Program-made: the position numbers and the translations under genes | The notes under the pieces: model-generated | Database searches by the model: none | What the model was told of the DNA's origin: nothing | The model's input: only the letters and a program-made list of their open reading frames with translations | Assembly: GCA_050084985.1 (NCBI GenBank) | Contig: JBITNC010000001.1 | Coordinates: 138,012,001-138,076,000 of the forward strand | Source of the DNA: Nageia nagi | Lineage: Eukaryota; Pinophyta | DNA length: 64,000 nucleotides | Direction of reading: 5' to 3' | Shown here: positions 47,886 to 60,553 of the stretch, piece by piece | How the letters are laid out: every line of letters begins with the position of its first letter | How positions within the stretch are numbered: position 1 is the first letter of the stretch

Positions 47886-49374
47886 CAAGAGAAGGATTAG
47901 TATGAAAAAGGGCCCCTTAGCCAAAGAAATGAATATATGCATTAAAGAATGAAGTCAAAAACTTTAATCTCTTTCAAACAGATAAAATTGAGATTATAAT
48001 ACAAGTGAGTAGCATTGGATAACTCACTTCGAACCATGAACTTATAGATTGGGTTCATCAATCCTCTAACATTCCAAGAATAAAAAATATTAAGGGATAT
48101 CATGGAATTGAAGATCCATGTTATCCTTAGAGTTCCCTAAGTTGGCTAGGGCCTTAAAAGCATTACTATCATCTTGAAGAAAGACCACTTGGCCATGGGT
48201 ATCAAAATTTTACCTTTGTTTATCTGCATGGTCATTAGAACCCTCCTAATGAGGACTATGAGAGTGGCAAGACTTGTAACTTAAGCTTTCCTCCACTCCA
48301 TTCAATGGAGGAGGGGTAGAAATAATAGAGGAAAATGAGGGTCCCAACCAAATGGAAGTCCCAAAAAGTTTAGACATCATAAGAAACTAAACAACCACCT
48401 ATGGTTGCTGGACAAGCAAGGGAGGTTGAGAAATAACTATATTTTCAATGCCATAGGGGCCATAGGGATTGGTTGCTCTTCCATTAAAATAGGTTGTTGG
48501 GGAAGAACACTTGGCTTTTGAGTTATGGGTGGGAGATTATGATGGTTAGAAACCATGGTCTACTCTCCATCTCCACCCTTAGATGCAGCAGTTAGAACTA
48601 CAAATTTTGGAGGTGCAAAAGAGGTTCATTATTTAAATCTTCCCACCATAAGTGGGCAATATTGAATCTTATGAGTAGAGGATTAATAATGATAATAGGT
48701 GTTTGGGAGGTTAATATAGACCACCCTTTGATGAATGATCAAAGCTCTAATATGAATATCAATAAACTCTTAAAGATCCTTGGTGAGGTAAACCTTAATA
48801 CAAACTCTCCTAGTATGTTGAGTCGAGAAGAACCTCTCTAGTTCAAAGCAGATAAAGGATCCTTAGGTTTAGCTAGGGTACATATATATGTCTAACATGG
48901 AATCAACATACTAGGAAAATCAACCTATATTAGGAATTTATTAGTAGTTTCACTATCAACTATAAAGTCTCTATCATAACTTTGCAGTATTAATAGAGAA
49001 TTTTGGACCATCCAAGGTCCTTTGTTAAGCACTTTTTGTGTGTGTACAAGATCAAAGAACTGAAAAAAAAATAAACCCTTGGTGAGGTTATGAACATTTT
49101 CTACTTTAATACCATAAGGGCTCTAGACTTGGCTAACCTAAGAATGCAATAGATAGTCATTAGGGATTATACCTAGAAAATAGCCCATTAGAGTATGCGT
49201 TTCAAACCATTAACGTCTAATACTAAACTCTTCAACAAGAATAAAAGCTTTAGGAATAGAAATTTTATCTCCTATTCCACCTGTGGTAGGAACTTGAAGG
49301 GACATTTTCCTGGTGCCATTGTTCATTCCACCTACTTTGACATTAAGTGAAGAGCTTGCATGAGTGGTAGCCAT
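47886..49374 (-). pseudogene. LINE ORF1 (DUF4283) and start of ORF2 endonuclease
   Basis: From the ATG at 49,374 (MATTHASSSLNVKVGG) the minus strand encodes a DUF4283 domain: KGLFFFQFFDLVHTQKVLNK followed by GPWMVQNSLLILQSYDRDF at about 48,960-49,080, the form found in ORF1 of plant LINEs. ORF2 begins near 48,110 with FYSWNVRGLMNPIYKFMVR, the N-terminus of an apurinic endonuclease. It runs to ...LRGPFF and stops at element B's insertion site. Numerous stops show decay before or after that insertion. Confidence 0.75.
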
Positions 49375-49654
49375 ACTAAAAGGGCAAGGAAACTACCCAA
49401 GGTAGGTGTTATGCAATGTCAAATCAAAATAAAATCTTTCAATATCTCTAGAGAGAGAAGGTAGTATGATGGATACACCCAAAAACCTAGATTCAAACAC
49501 ATACAGATGATTTGGCTCTCAGCTCAACTCATCCTCAAAATTTTTTTATGCATATTTTTTATATCCTTGTTGAAATGGAAAGTTGTATAAACTTTCTCCA
49601 CATTTGAGTCATTAAACATATTTTTTATATCCTTGTTAAAATTCTTTTTATTTT

Positions 49655-49985
49655 TTATTGTGCATAAATAGATACCTATCATATCACCATTATTGTTTGT
49701 GCATTGGTGGATATCTTGCATATCAATATTGTTTATTGTGCACATGTTGATATCTCATTTATCATCATTATTGATGGTGCATAGGTGGTGGATATCTAGT
49801 ATATCACCATTATTTCTTGTGCACAGATAGATATCTCTCATATAACCATTTTTTATTGTGCACAAGTGGATATCTCGTATATCATCATTATTTATTTTGT
49901 ATAGATTGATATCTATTTTATCATCATTATTATTATGCATAGAATGATATTTTACATATCACCATTAATGATTATGCACATGATG
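49655..49985. repeat. tandem repeat of about 50 bp, seven to eight units
   Basis: Units follow GTGCACAGRTGGATATCTCK followed by CATATCACCATTATTTATT. Open frames rich in N, D and I on the minus strand here are repeat artefacts. Confidence 0.85.
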
Positions 49986-50229
49986 ATCAAATGTTATTGG
50001 TTTTATAATCAATATGATGTAATAACCATGTTTATAATAGAATTTTATTGTTACTTACATATACATATTTTAATTATAAATATATTATTTCTATTGTGAA
50101 ATTATTATTGCCTTGATGGAAGCATAATTTTTTAATTATCTTAATTCTTTGGATAGATTATGATGGGAAGAATATATATTTTTTATGAATGTCTTAATCC
50201 CTAATGGTAAGTATAAATATATTTTGAAT

Positions 50230-50500
50230 GATTTCCACATTTTTACTTCCATGTTGAGAAGTTATATCCATGTTAATGGATTTCTTGCCACATTGTTACT
50301 TCCATGATGGGATGTTGTATCCATGTTAATGGATTATTTACCACATTATTACTTCTATGATGGGAAATTATATCCATTTTTATGGATTATTTTCCATATT
50401 GTTACTTCCATGATGGGAAGTTATATCCATGTTAATAAATTATTTGCAATATTATTACTTCCATATTGGGAAACTATATCCATGTAAATAGGTTTATTTA
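50230..50500. repeat. 56-bp tandem repeat, about five units
   Basis: The unit core is TTACTTCCATGATGGGAAGT followed by TATATCCATGTTAATGGATTATTTGCCACATTG. Copies are 80-90 percent alike by eye. Confidence 0.88.
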
Positions 50501-50586
50501 TGGATACCTTCCTTATACAAGATACAATATTGTTGTTAGATACCTTAAACCTCGAAATCAACATGTTTGTAAATAGATAAGGATTT

Positions 50587-51407
50587 ATGCATATTGACTT
50601 TTGGCATGATCAAGTTGGCATTTTGTCACTTGTTCTTCATCCAAATGTAGGGAATATGAAAATTGGGCTCCCAACATGCCTAATTAAGAAAGATAAGATT
50701 CACATTTTTCAAGAGTCATTTCAGATACCAAGATGTTTGAAGAAGGAAGCAACAAACTACATCATTACAATCCTATAAGAGTTAGAGGAGAAGCCATTGG
50801 TGAAGAAGTAATTATCGTTATTGTTAATGAGATTCATTAACAAGGGATTTGTAGCAAAGAAGAACCTATCCACCAAGGACATGGAAGGGATATTTGTGAC
50901 CCATGCCAATGGTTACTACATAGTTTGCAACAAGATAATGAGGCTTATAATGAATATGGAAAACTACATACTTGAGGATGATTTTATATTTTTACTCAAG
51001 ATAGTTTGTAGCGAGTTATGGATGGGGTTCAATGGATGCATCCTTTGGGAGATGTTCAAACAAACTTTCAAACTAATGAAGTAAGTCTTACATTCAAGGG
51101 ATAAAAGATCAACATCAAATCCTCATGAGGATCATCCATGAGTTACGATTGGCCATAGAACATAGAGATTCAACCCCTTATACCCAAAAAGCCTTCAAGA
51201 CAGCTACACTTAACCACCTTCATAGAAACAAATTAGTGGAACCCAAGCGGAAGCTAGTTTTCGATCAAAAGGATCAGCTAGAGTATGAAGATTTCATTCT
51301 CTCCATGAAACATGATTTTGAAGAAAAATAGAAGGGTCAAGAAGACTCTGCTATAACTATGGATGTTCTAAATTGCTTGGGGATAAGCAATTTGGTAAGG
51401 GCAAACT
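50587..51407 (+). pseudogene. gypsy protease-region fragment, copy 1
   Basis: The plus strand encodes IGLPTCLIKKDKIHIFQESF, then FINKGFVAKKNLSTKDMEGI, ANGYYIVCNKIMRLIMNMEN and LEDDFIFLL. This aligns along its length with copy 2 at 55,090-55,790, which keeps the NGA that replaces DSGA. It resembles the retropepsin (RVP_2-type) region of gypsy elements. Here the active-site triplet is deleted. A purine-containing stretch leads directly into an LTR at 51,408, with no polymerase in between. Confidence 0.6.
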
Positions 51408-52717
51408 TGTAATATCCTCAATTTTATGGTGTTTTATCCATTTCACCATTGATAAATGTGAACATGGGTTTAGGAGTGATTTTAACTATTTTAGTAGTTT
51501 TGGCCAATTATGATAAGTTCCACTTAGATAATTAATTAATTACTCTAATAATAGAACATTGGATGTTTATTTAGTTTATTACGTATAGTTGAGTCCCTTA
51601 ATATGCCAATAATTTTGTATTAATGATACCAAGGCCATTACGATTATAAATGAAATATTAGTCTCCAATTAATGGGATGTTGCATATTTAGCCTTGATGA
51701 ATTTAATATTGAAATTAGATGATCCTCTTTGTCATTAGTGCTCCCCTCTTATTGCTAAAGCATCCCCCATGTGATTACATGGACTACGAGGCATATTAAA
51801 GCTTTTGGGCTTGGATGTGGCACATCTAGAGAGGAATTTGGTATCATGATGCATTAAAGAGTTCTCTCCTTTAAACATTGGGCTTGTGTGTACTTTAAGA
51901 TACCATGTTGGGCACCCAAAAAATTAAGACACTTCTAATGCCCCTCATCCCAACATTGCATTCCTATACCCTTGGATGTGACTTCATTCATCCCAAGGCT
52001 CTCTAATCATGAAATTGATATCTAGAGCACATGGATCACTCCTCTACATTCTTAGATCATCTCAATGTAAGATTAGAAGATGGAATACCTCTCCTATATA
52101 AGGAGGAATAGTGGATTACACAAGATATGAATTTATGATTAAATCCCCTTTTATTGGACTAAGTGTGAGAACTCTTTCTTTACCACTTATGGAGAAATAT
52201 GCATTTGAAGTATTGAGGTGATTGAAGGCTATACTTGAGCTTAATCCAACCATTTGGGAGAGGAACTTTGATTTTTTCATCACAAAGAAGTAGGGAAGCC
52301 TTAGGCTTGGCCTTGTTGCTATCGCGATTGGTGAGGCATTAGAGCCATCCATAAAAACCCTATTGGAGGCAACCTTGGTGTAAGCACCTTAGTTCCAAAA
52401 ATATATTGTAATTGTGGTTATCCATTCTTATATTAATATAATTACTTTATTCTATCTACATTTTTCTATCATATTATCTTCCCTTGGATGTTGGATATGG
52501 AAGTACATCTTTGTAGTTAAGTATCTTTCATTGCTTCTTAAATGCTAATTGGGTTTCTAGAATCATTTTGAGTTCATAGTTTTTATTTTTATCATTTATT
52601 GGTAGACATTATAGTGTTTATGCAATTTTGATTTGAATTGGATAGATCTAAATCTAGAAGATAAACATCCTTCTCCTAGTGTACATTTGAGGATGATTCG
52701 CTAATTTGGGATCATCA
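51408..52717 (+). mobile_element. LTR of a gypsy-type element
   Basis: It starts TGTAATATCCTCA just after AAGGGCAAACT and contains the TATA box TATATAAGG at 52,095. It ends near ...GATCATCA before a primer-site-like TGGCATCAAAGCC (52,721-52,733, two mismatches to the initiator-Met type). Both flanks are internal retroelement sequence. Only one LTR copy was found, so the borders rest on motifs and are approximate. Confidence 0.6.
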
Positions 52718-52733
52718 TAGTGGCATCAAAGCC

Positions 52734-55089
52734 TTGATTTTCCCTCATGTTGGGAAAGTAGGGTCAAAGTTAGTGAGAAGATCTAAAAAGAAGTTTTTTC
52801 CATATTGTTAGTAAGAAGGTTGAAGAAGGTACAAATTCATTGATCACAATGGTATCATTTGCTGAGAAGATCTTACCCATTTATATTAGGTAAGAGAGGA
52901 GGATTTGTTGAAGAGATATTGTCATCTTACTAGAAGATCTTGAATAAAATTCACTAAGGTATTGACTTGAGATCACCATGGTTTTTTACGAATGAGGAGT
53001 AAATTGTGTTTCGAATCTTGGATTTGGATAATCTTGACACCAAAAGATTGATGTTGTATTCTTGAAAATCAATTTATTAGATCTAGACACTAGAAGTCCA
53101 ACATTTAGGATCTAAAGAATAGATCCCACTTTTTGGTGCTTTTTTGGACTTAATTTGCCTACATTTTTTTAGTCTGAAGGCTTTGAGAGGAACTTTTGAA
53201 TTGGTGAGTGGTTATTTTTGAAAATTTTGGTATTTTGCATCAAGTTTGAGTTTCATTTGCATGGATCTGAGGGTCAAGAAGTGAAGAGGAGATTTTTCTA
53301 GGCTAGGGAAGCCTAGATCTAAGGTCAATTAGTCATTTTGTGTAGGATATTGGTATACTAAGGCAAATTTTAAGGTATGTTTTACATTTTGAAGCCATTC
53401 TAAGGTAGACATTGGTATTCTAAGGGTGTTTTTTTTTACCATTCTAGATTTTAAAGCCATACTAAGTAGGACATTAGTATTATGAGGCTATTTTTTAGGA
53501 GCATCTACATCATAGTGGTATCCAATTATAGTTATTAACAAGTTTTCACCATGGAATCTGAATTTGAGGATTTCTACATTATCATGAGGTCATTTTTACA
53601 AATATTATCAAAATCTAAGAGCTAGAAGTGAGACATTGGTGTTGAGGAAGCTCAATTACCCATGGATCTACAAAAACTTGGTCACTTGAGCTTGAATGTA
53701 TGAGATCTTGGCATATTGCCGAAATTTAGAGTTTATTTTGCATCATTTACAACTTGTGTGTGAATGTTGAGCTTGGAAGGTATATTTTAACACAAAGATA
53801 ATTCTTGGGCCCATAACCCATAGGCTTATTCGATTTGGCACTTGAGTTAATCATCCACCATACAAGGATTTAAAATACAAGTTTGAGTGTTTTTTTTTTT
53901 TAAATTTCAGAGGAGGATTTGTTTATTTTAAGAAGGAGCAATAAGGTGAAAAAGATAAAAATATTTTATTTGTTGTATTTAGGAGAAAATATATATAAAA
54001 AAGGTAGAAAAATATTTGAGAAAAATAAAAATATTTTTCATTCTTAGGAAAAAAGAAATTATTTTAATTTAAATTAGAATTTATAAGATATTTTTATTAT
54101 TATTAATTTGCAAGCACATTAAAATTAAGAGAGATAAGGTGTCATATTTTAATATGCTCAAAATTTGAATTTTGGAGGAAAAGCATAATGCAAGTGTAAA
54201 AAGACAAATTCAAATCACTCAAGTCCTATAAAGATAAACATAAGGTTAGAGGAAGAGCACACTAATTTTGAGATCCAAAATTCAAATTTGAGGAGAGAGA
54301 GCTAGACGTTGAGCACCAGGAGATCCTAAGGATTTCTTGAACACTTTCAAAGAGTTCATTGAGCATCCAAGAGGAAGATTATCACTTGAGGATATTTCAT
54401 TGGGTTTTGGAGATACAATTCCTATTTTAAGGGAGTTTGTGGGTTTGAGGAGGCTTTGATTTTTGAAGATAAATCCAAATGTAAGCATCCTGCGAATCCA
54501 TTTGGGTTGGAAGGAAAAATTGAGGCACTAGGAATCTCAATGGAAATTCATGGGAGCTAGGGCACTATCTTGGCATCCTATAGAATCTACAAGGAAGAGA
54601 CTTTTGTATAAAATATTCTAGGGTATTATCAATTTTATCATTTTTGTAAAGAGATTTAGTAACCAAACCATAATTATGAAGGCCAAAATATGGGTTTTCA
54701 CATTAGTAGAGCTTCCATGGAAAGTATTGATTGAAAAGAAAAAAATAACCATAAGAAATGCACATGTTGGAGAGAAGGAGATAACATGAAAAATTAGATA
54801 GACTCCAATCTTACTACAATATTGCATAAATGTTTCCAAGCCTATTCCACTCTTCCTCATGACATAAAGGCATCACTCAACTTTTGAGACTTTATTGAGA
54901 GCACAAGGGGAGAGGAAGAAGACGTGTTTGAGCCATAAAGAGAAATTCCTCAAAATTCTCAAAAAGGAAAAACCAAAGAGCAAGTGGTAACCCACATTGG
55001 TCCATCTCCATATAGATGTAGAGAAGGTGGGTCATAAAAGACACATACAAGGATGAGGGTTTATACTAAAAGAAGGCAAGGGAAAAACT
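52734..55089 (+). other. probable leader and decayed gag region after the LTR
   Basis: No recognisable domain. Short imperfect repeats occur (for example TACTAAGGC/TTCTAAGG phrases near 53,350-53,460 on ATTGGTATTCTAAGG). Two open frames on the minus strand have no identifiable product. Confidence 0.4.
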
Positions 55090-55790
55090 ATAAAATTAGC
55101 AAGGAAAATTGGGCTTCCAACATACCTAATCAAGTAAGGTAAGATACACATTTTTTAGGAGTCATTTTAGTTACAAGAGTTTTGAAGAAAGGAAAAATAA
55201 ACTACCTCACTATAGTTCTATCTGAGTTGGAGGAGAATTCAATGGTGAATGAATACTTATCATGATTAATAATGGAGCAACAAGGAGTTTCACTAACAAG
55301 GGATTTATAGTAAGGAAGAAACTTCCCACCAAGGATGTGGAAGGGATATATGTGACCAATGTCAATGGTTACTACACTATTTGCAATAAGATAGTAAGGC
55401 TTAGAATCAATATGGGAAACTACATAATTGAGAATGATTTCTATATTTTTCCTCAAGATAGTTTGAAGCAAGTTATGCTTGGGGCTCAATGGATTCATTA
55501 TTTGAAAGATGTTCAAACAATGTTCCAAACTTAAGAAGCAAGTTTCACCTTCAAGGGATAAAATATTACCATCAAAGGAGTGAGCATTAGCCATGAGCTA
55601 TGGTTGGACATAACACGAGGAGATTCAACCCCTTATGCCCCAAAAGCCTTCAAGAGAGATACACCTAATCACCTTCATAGAAACAAATTGGTGGAACCCA
55701 ATAGGAAGCTAGTTTTTTTATTAGAAGGATTAATACGAGAATAAAGATTTTATTCTCTCTATGATACATAGTTTTGAAGATAAAGAGAAG
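55090..55790 (+). pseudogene. gypsy protease-region fragment, copy 2
   Basis: The plus strand encodes MINNGATRSFTNKGFIVRKK, LPTKDVEGIYVTNVNGYYTI, IVRLRINMGNYIIENDFYIF and VMLGAQWIHYLKDVQTMF. The order fits a retropepsin of gypsy elements, with the active-site aspartate replaced (NNGA for DSGA) and the LGxxWL-like motif near the end. Homology to copy 1 spans about 680 bp including sequence beyond the domain. No RT follows. Confidence 0.65.
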
Positions 55791-55799
55791 GGCTGAGAT

Positions 55800-56072
55800 A
55801 GTTTACTGAATCTTGATAACCCTATTCTTTGATTCTAGTCTTCTTAGTACATGGCACTTCTTATTGTTCCATTTCACAAGCCTAGTACTCACTCCTCTAC
55901 AATGCCTGTAGCAACAAGTTCATCACCTGACATGTTAAAGGATATACTAGTCAAGTTTAGGAGTCATATATTTTATTTAAATGCCTGATATACTACATAA
56001 TAAATCCCACTTAGTTTTATTTAATCCTAGGTCCCAACCCTCGATAACTATGTGACACCCAACATCTGATAA
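55800..56072. other. spacer, nothing recognised
   Basis: Sequence between the second protease fragment and element D. No gene, LTR border or repeat could be assigned. Confidence 0.5.
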
Positions 56073-56502
56073 TATTATTAGAGTTACAATAAGCCAAAAT
56101 GAAGATTCAAGGTCCCCAGTTCAAACCATTCTACCCCTTGGATATTTTTTTAAAGTGAAACACATATGTATTTCATACCTTGCATATTTTTTAGAAATGC
56201 CAATTCAAAGTTTTTGACAGTTATGATATTTACGATGTTTGATCAAGTTTTTCTTACTTCCACTTCATTTTAATGTCTATTACTTTGTAGGCATAATTAG
56301 AGATAGTCCTTGAACATGTTTGTAACTCCCATTTAGTATTTTTAGTTGGATTTGAGTGGATTTTATGTAATAGTCCACAACATTTATTTTAATCCTTCAT
56401 GTAACCTCCATGAGAGCTCATTTTCAATTACTCATTGGAGTTCTATATATTGTACTTTGAATTTCTTAATGAATAGATTGTTGTGTGCTCAAAATTATTT
56501 CA
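56073..56502 (+). repeat. 5' LTR of element D
   Basis: About 430 bp. The 5' border is set by alignment to the other copy, because neither copy begins with a clean TG. A TATA-like TATATATTGTAC lies near 56,446. Confidence 0.8.
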
Positions 56503-56631
56503 TATTATCATTAGAGCTAGTAGATCTTAGTTGGGTTAGAAAGGTTATGGGTACTTTGCAAAAAGTTATCAAGTTTTACAAAACTTGATCCAAAAGGGCT
56601 TATTGTGTGAGATTAGTTTGTTGAAGTGAAA

Positions 56632-57656
56632 GAGATGGCTTATGGAGTTAATTCTCTTCCCATTCCAAAATTCAATGGAGAGGATTATGAATACTAGGAA
56701 CTGAAGATGAAGCATTTGCTCATAGGTAAAGGGATGTGGGATATTATTAAAGATGGTTATGTAGAGCCATATTGGACTACACTTCCTTAAGATTATAGGT
56801 TTTCTAAGAGAGAGGTGCAAAAGAAAAAATAATTTTGTAATCTACCATATTCAATCAACCTTGGACAAGAGATTGTTCCCAAGGATTGCTAGTTATAATA
56901 CAACTAAGGCTACATGGAATGTCTTGAAAGATGGATTTCAAGGCAATAATTAAGTGAAGAAAGTGAGGCTTTAGACTTTGAAGGTAGAGATTGAGAATCT
57001 GAAGTAAAAGAAGGATGAAAAATTTGGATAATACTATGTAAGAGTAAAGACATGTGTTCAAATGATTGAGACACTTGGAGAGGAGGTCAAAAATCCAGTT
57101 CTAGTGAAGAAAGTGTTAAGAATACTTCTTCTAAAATGGAGCCAAATTGCTATTAATTTAAAGAGACCAAATATATAAGCACTCTTACTCTTGATCAACT
57201 TCTTGGTTCCTTAATATCCCCTATGGAATGGCTTATTCCACCTTCAAATGTTGGGGTTATTGAAGAGAAGGCTTTTTCTTCTAAAGAAGGTGATAATATT
57301 TCTAGTGATCAAGGTGGACCTCAAAGAAGAGGAAGAGGTAGATCTTATATACGAAGAGGGAGGAGAGGTGAATTCCTAGGTAGAAGAGGATTCCAAGAAA
57401 GAGGAAGAGGGGATTCTCCAAGAGGTGACAAGAAAGAAAAATAATTAAACTATTATAATAAGTATGGTCATTATGAAAGGGAATGTAGACTGAAGGCTTC
57501 TCAAGAGGGAGGCCAAAGTGCACACTATGTTGACGAGGATGGATCCTCCACCTTATTCTTGTCTTATGCCCATACAACCCAAATTTTGGATGAGATATGG
57601 ATCCTTGGCATGGGTTTCTCTAACCACATGAACGATAAGGGAGATTTTTTTGTGTC
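56632..57656 (+). pseudogene. copia D gag and protease start
   Basis: It starts MAYGVNSLPIPKFNGEDYEY, a typical copia gag opening, followed by stops within about 25 codons. An arginine/glycine-rich segment (RGRGRSYIRRGRRGEF, about 57,310-57,380) precedes a zinc knuckle in which the first cysteines are lost (YYNKYGHYEREC). The protease motif reads WILGMGFSNHM where W-x-x-DSG is expected, so both gag and protease are dead. Confidence 0.82.
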
Positions 57657-60553
57657 ATGGATGACTCTTACAAGTCCAAGATAATACTTGGAGATGAAAT
57701 ATCCATTCAAGTTGAAGGCATGGGAGATATGGAGGTGTATACAAATGAAGGTAACATAAGGATTAATGATGTTTATTACATTCCAAAAATGAAGCATAAA
57801 TTATTAAGTGTGGGACAAATAAAGGAAAAGAATTATAAGCTTGTGTTTGAGGATAGGAAGTGTATAATTTTTTATAAGAACAAAGGGAAAAAATATGTCA
57901 CCATTATTCCCATGATAAGGAATAGATTATTTCCTCTTAAGTTTAGTGAACAAAGTTCCAATTTTTCTAATTTTGTTATTGATGATAAAATTTGGCTTTG
58001 GCATTTGATATATGGACATCTAAACTTTGCAAGTTTAAAAAGATTGGTTTCAAATGAGATGGTATATGGGTTGCCAAAGGTTTAAGAACATAAGATGTAT
58101 ATGTTAGTTGTGCTATGGGAAAACACTCAAGGTCAAGCTTCCCAAAAGGTCAAGGATAGAGAGCCTCCTATCCCCTCCAATTATTGAATAATGATATATG
58201 TTTTCCCATGCAAACTCTAAGTATTAGTAAAAACTTATATTTGCTTTCATTTATTGATGATTACTCAAGGATGTGTTGGATATACTTTCCTAAAACTAAG
58301 GATGAAGATTTTACATACTTTAAGGAGTTTAAGAACAATATGGGAAAATAAAATGGCTATTATTTTAAGTTCTTAAGAATAAATAGAGGGGGGAGTTTTG
58401 TAGTAATGAATTTTTGTTATATTGTAAAGATTGTGGAGTGAGAAGGAAACTCATTGTTACCTACACTCCACAACAAAATGGTGTGGCTAAACATAAGAAT
58501 ATAACATTGGATATTATGGTAATAAGCATACTCCAAACAAAAGCTCTAAGTAATATTTATTGAGCTAAAGATATTAGGACTGTTGTGTGCATTTTAAATA
58601 GGATTCAAACCTCTAGTTTGGATGGTATAACACCTTTTGATGCATGGTATGATAAAAGGGAAAATGTAAACCATTTTAGAGTGTTTGGTTGCTTGTGTTA
58701 TGTGCATGTTCCAAGAGAGCATAGATAAAAATTAGATCTAAATATTGAACCTTTGATGAAAGCTCTTTCAATGTATAGTCTACTCACAAAGTTGTTATTT
58801 CATGGGATTTTATTTTTTATGAAGGGAGAGCATGGGCTCATAAAAAATAACTTATTAAATATGGATCCTTTGATGAAAGATCTTTTAATGTATAGTTACT
58901 ATTTAGCCCATATAACAAACTGTGCAATCCAAAGCACCAAACAATCCACAAGAGCCCATACAAGTGCAGCTCAAAGATGTTCCAAGTGATGGCGATGTTT
59001 CTCCAAGTAAGAATGGTAAAGTAAAAAGTAATATAACACTTGCAAGTCATCCTCCTTCACAAATGTTAGATCAAACTTTTTAAAAAAGGGTAACTAGAGG
59101 ATAAGCAATAGAAGTAGATAAAGTAATTAAGAGGCTTAAAAATCTCCATTTATATAGTGATAAGATGGATGGTGAACCCAAGGGATAATTGGCTAGTTTT
59201 GATTTTGTGGCTAGTGTTGATTTAGAGCCTTCTTATTATGAAAATACATGTACTAATGATATTTGGTTGAAGGAAATGAAAGAGTAAATGCACTCCACTA
59301 AGAATAATGATACATGGGAGCTAGTTGAGCTTCCAAAAGGGAAGAAGGTTTTAGAACCTAAATGGGCCTATAAAACCAAGTTTGATTCTAATAGGACCAT
59401 CCAGAGGTATAAGGCTAGACTTATGGTCAAAGGCTTCACTCAAAGATATGGGATAGACTATGAGGATAACTTTTCTCCTATGGCTAGATAAGAAACAATC
59501 TAAATGATTCTCTTCATTACCACTCACAAAGGTTGGAAGGTGTACCACTTTTATGTCAAGAGTGCATTCTTGAATGTGTATCTTAATGAATAAGTATTTA
59601 TAGCATAGGCCCAAGGTTTTGAAATGAAAGGAAAAGAGCATCATGTTTACAAGTTGAAGAAGGTCTTGTATGGCCTAAAGCAACCCCAAGGCCTTAGTGC
59701 TCAAGGATAGATGGGTATTTTCAATAATATGGGTTCACATGGAGTAAAAGTCAACCAAATCTCTACTATAATCATGATGTTGTTACCACCCCTATAGCTC
59801 ATGGAGAAAACTTAACCAAAGAAGATGGAGCTACTGTAGCTGATGTGCACACTTATATAAGCATGGTTGGGAGTTTGATATTCCTAATGTATTCAATACT
59901 TGATATATGTCATATCATTTCACTTGTGTCTACATACATATGTGCTGCTTTAGAGATTTTGTTAATATAAATCAAGAGGATTTTGATATATGTCAAAGAC
60001 AGATAAGATTTTAGTTTTCATTACCTTAAACACAAAGATATAAAACTTATTGGATATAGTGATAGTGATTGGGGTAACAATATTGATGATAGAAAGTCTA
60101 CTTTCAATAATAATTTTAGTCTCAATGTAGGTATTGTTACATGATCATCCAAAAAGCAAACCATAATTACTTTATCCTCCATTGAAGTTGAATATATTGT
60201 CATCACTAGTGCTAGTGCACAAGCCTTATGGATGCAAAAAGTTCTTGTGGAGATATTAGAAAAATAAATTGGTTCAATAACCTTATTTTTATGACAACCA
60301 AAGTGAAATAAATTTAGCAGAAAACCATGTGGATCACTCCATATCCAACCATTTTGATATGAAGTACCACTTCATTAGGGATGTGGTGGAGAAGAAAGTT
60401 ATAGAATTGCACTATTGCAAAAGTGAGGATAATCTTGTTGATATTTTCACCAAAGGAGTATCTATAAGCCAATTTTTGAAGCTAAGAAACTTCTTGATCA
60501 AACCTCTCACCTTCAAGGGGGAGTATTTTGGAGTAATAGATGACCAAATATAA
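57657..60553 (+). pseudogene. copia D pol: integrase, partial RT, RNase H
   Basis: 57,657-58,085 encodes the pre-integrase region (VYYIPKMKHKLLSVGQI, WHLIYGHLNFASLKRL). The integrase core follows, with degraded motifs near 58,250-58,500. RT begins [20 protein letters not shown] at 59,320 and includes [19 protein letters not shown]. After LYGLKQ (about 59,680) the sequence soon passes to SMVGSLIFLMYS, so the stretch with the YVDD active site is deleted near 59,775. RNase H motifs (YSDSDWGNNIDDRKS) and a C-terminal ELHYCKSEDNLVDIFTKG close the gene at 60,553. Confidence 0.85.

Larger units (their letters stand above)
28615..49374 (-). mobile_element. plant LINE (L1-type), split by element B, RT deleted
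   Basis: On the minus strand ORF1 starts near 49,374 and ORF2's endonuclease starts near 48,110. Element B (30,410-47,880) interrupts ORF2, which resumes at about 30,404 and runs to about 28,615. Only 30,404-28,615 and 49,374-47,886 are LINE sequence. The left part goes from the endonuclease linker straight to a zinc-finger-like C-terminal segment, so the RT domain appears deleted. Stops are frequent. The 3' poly(A) and target duplication were not identified, so the outer limits are approximate. Confidence 0.75.
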
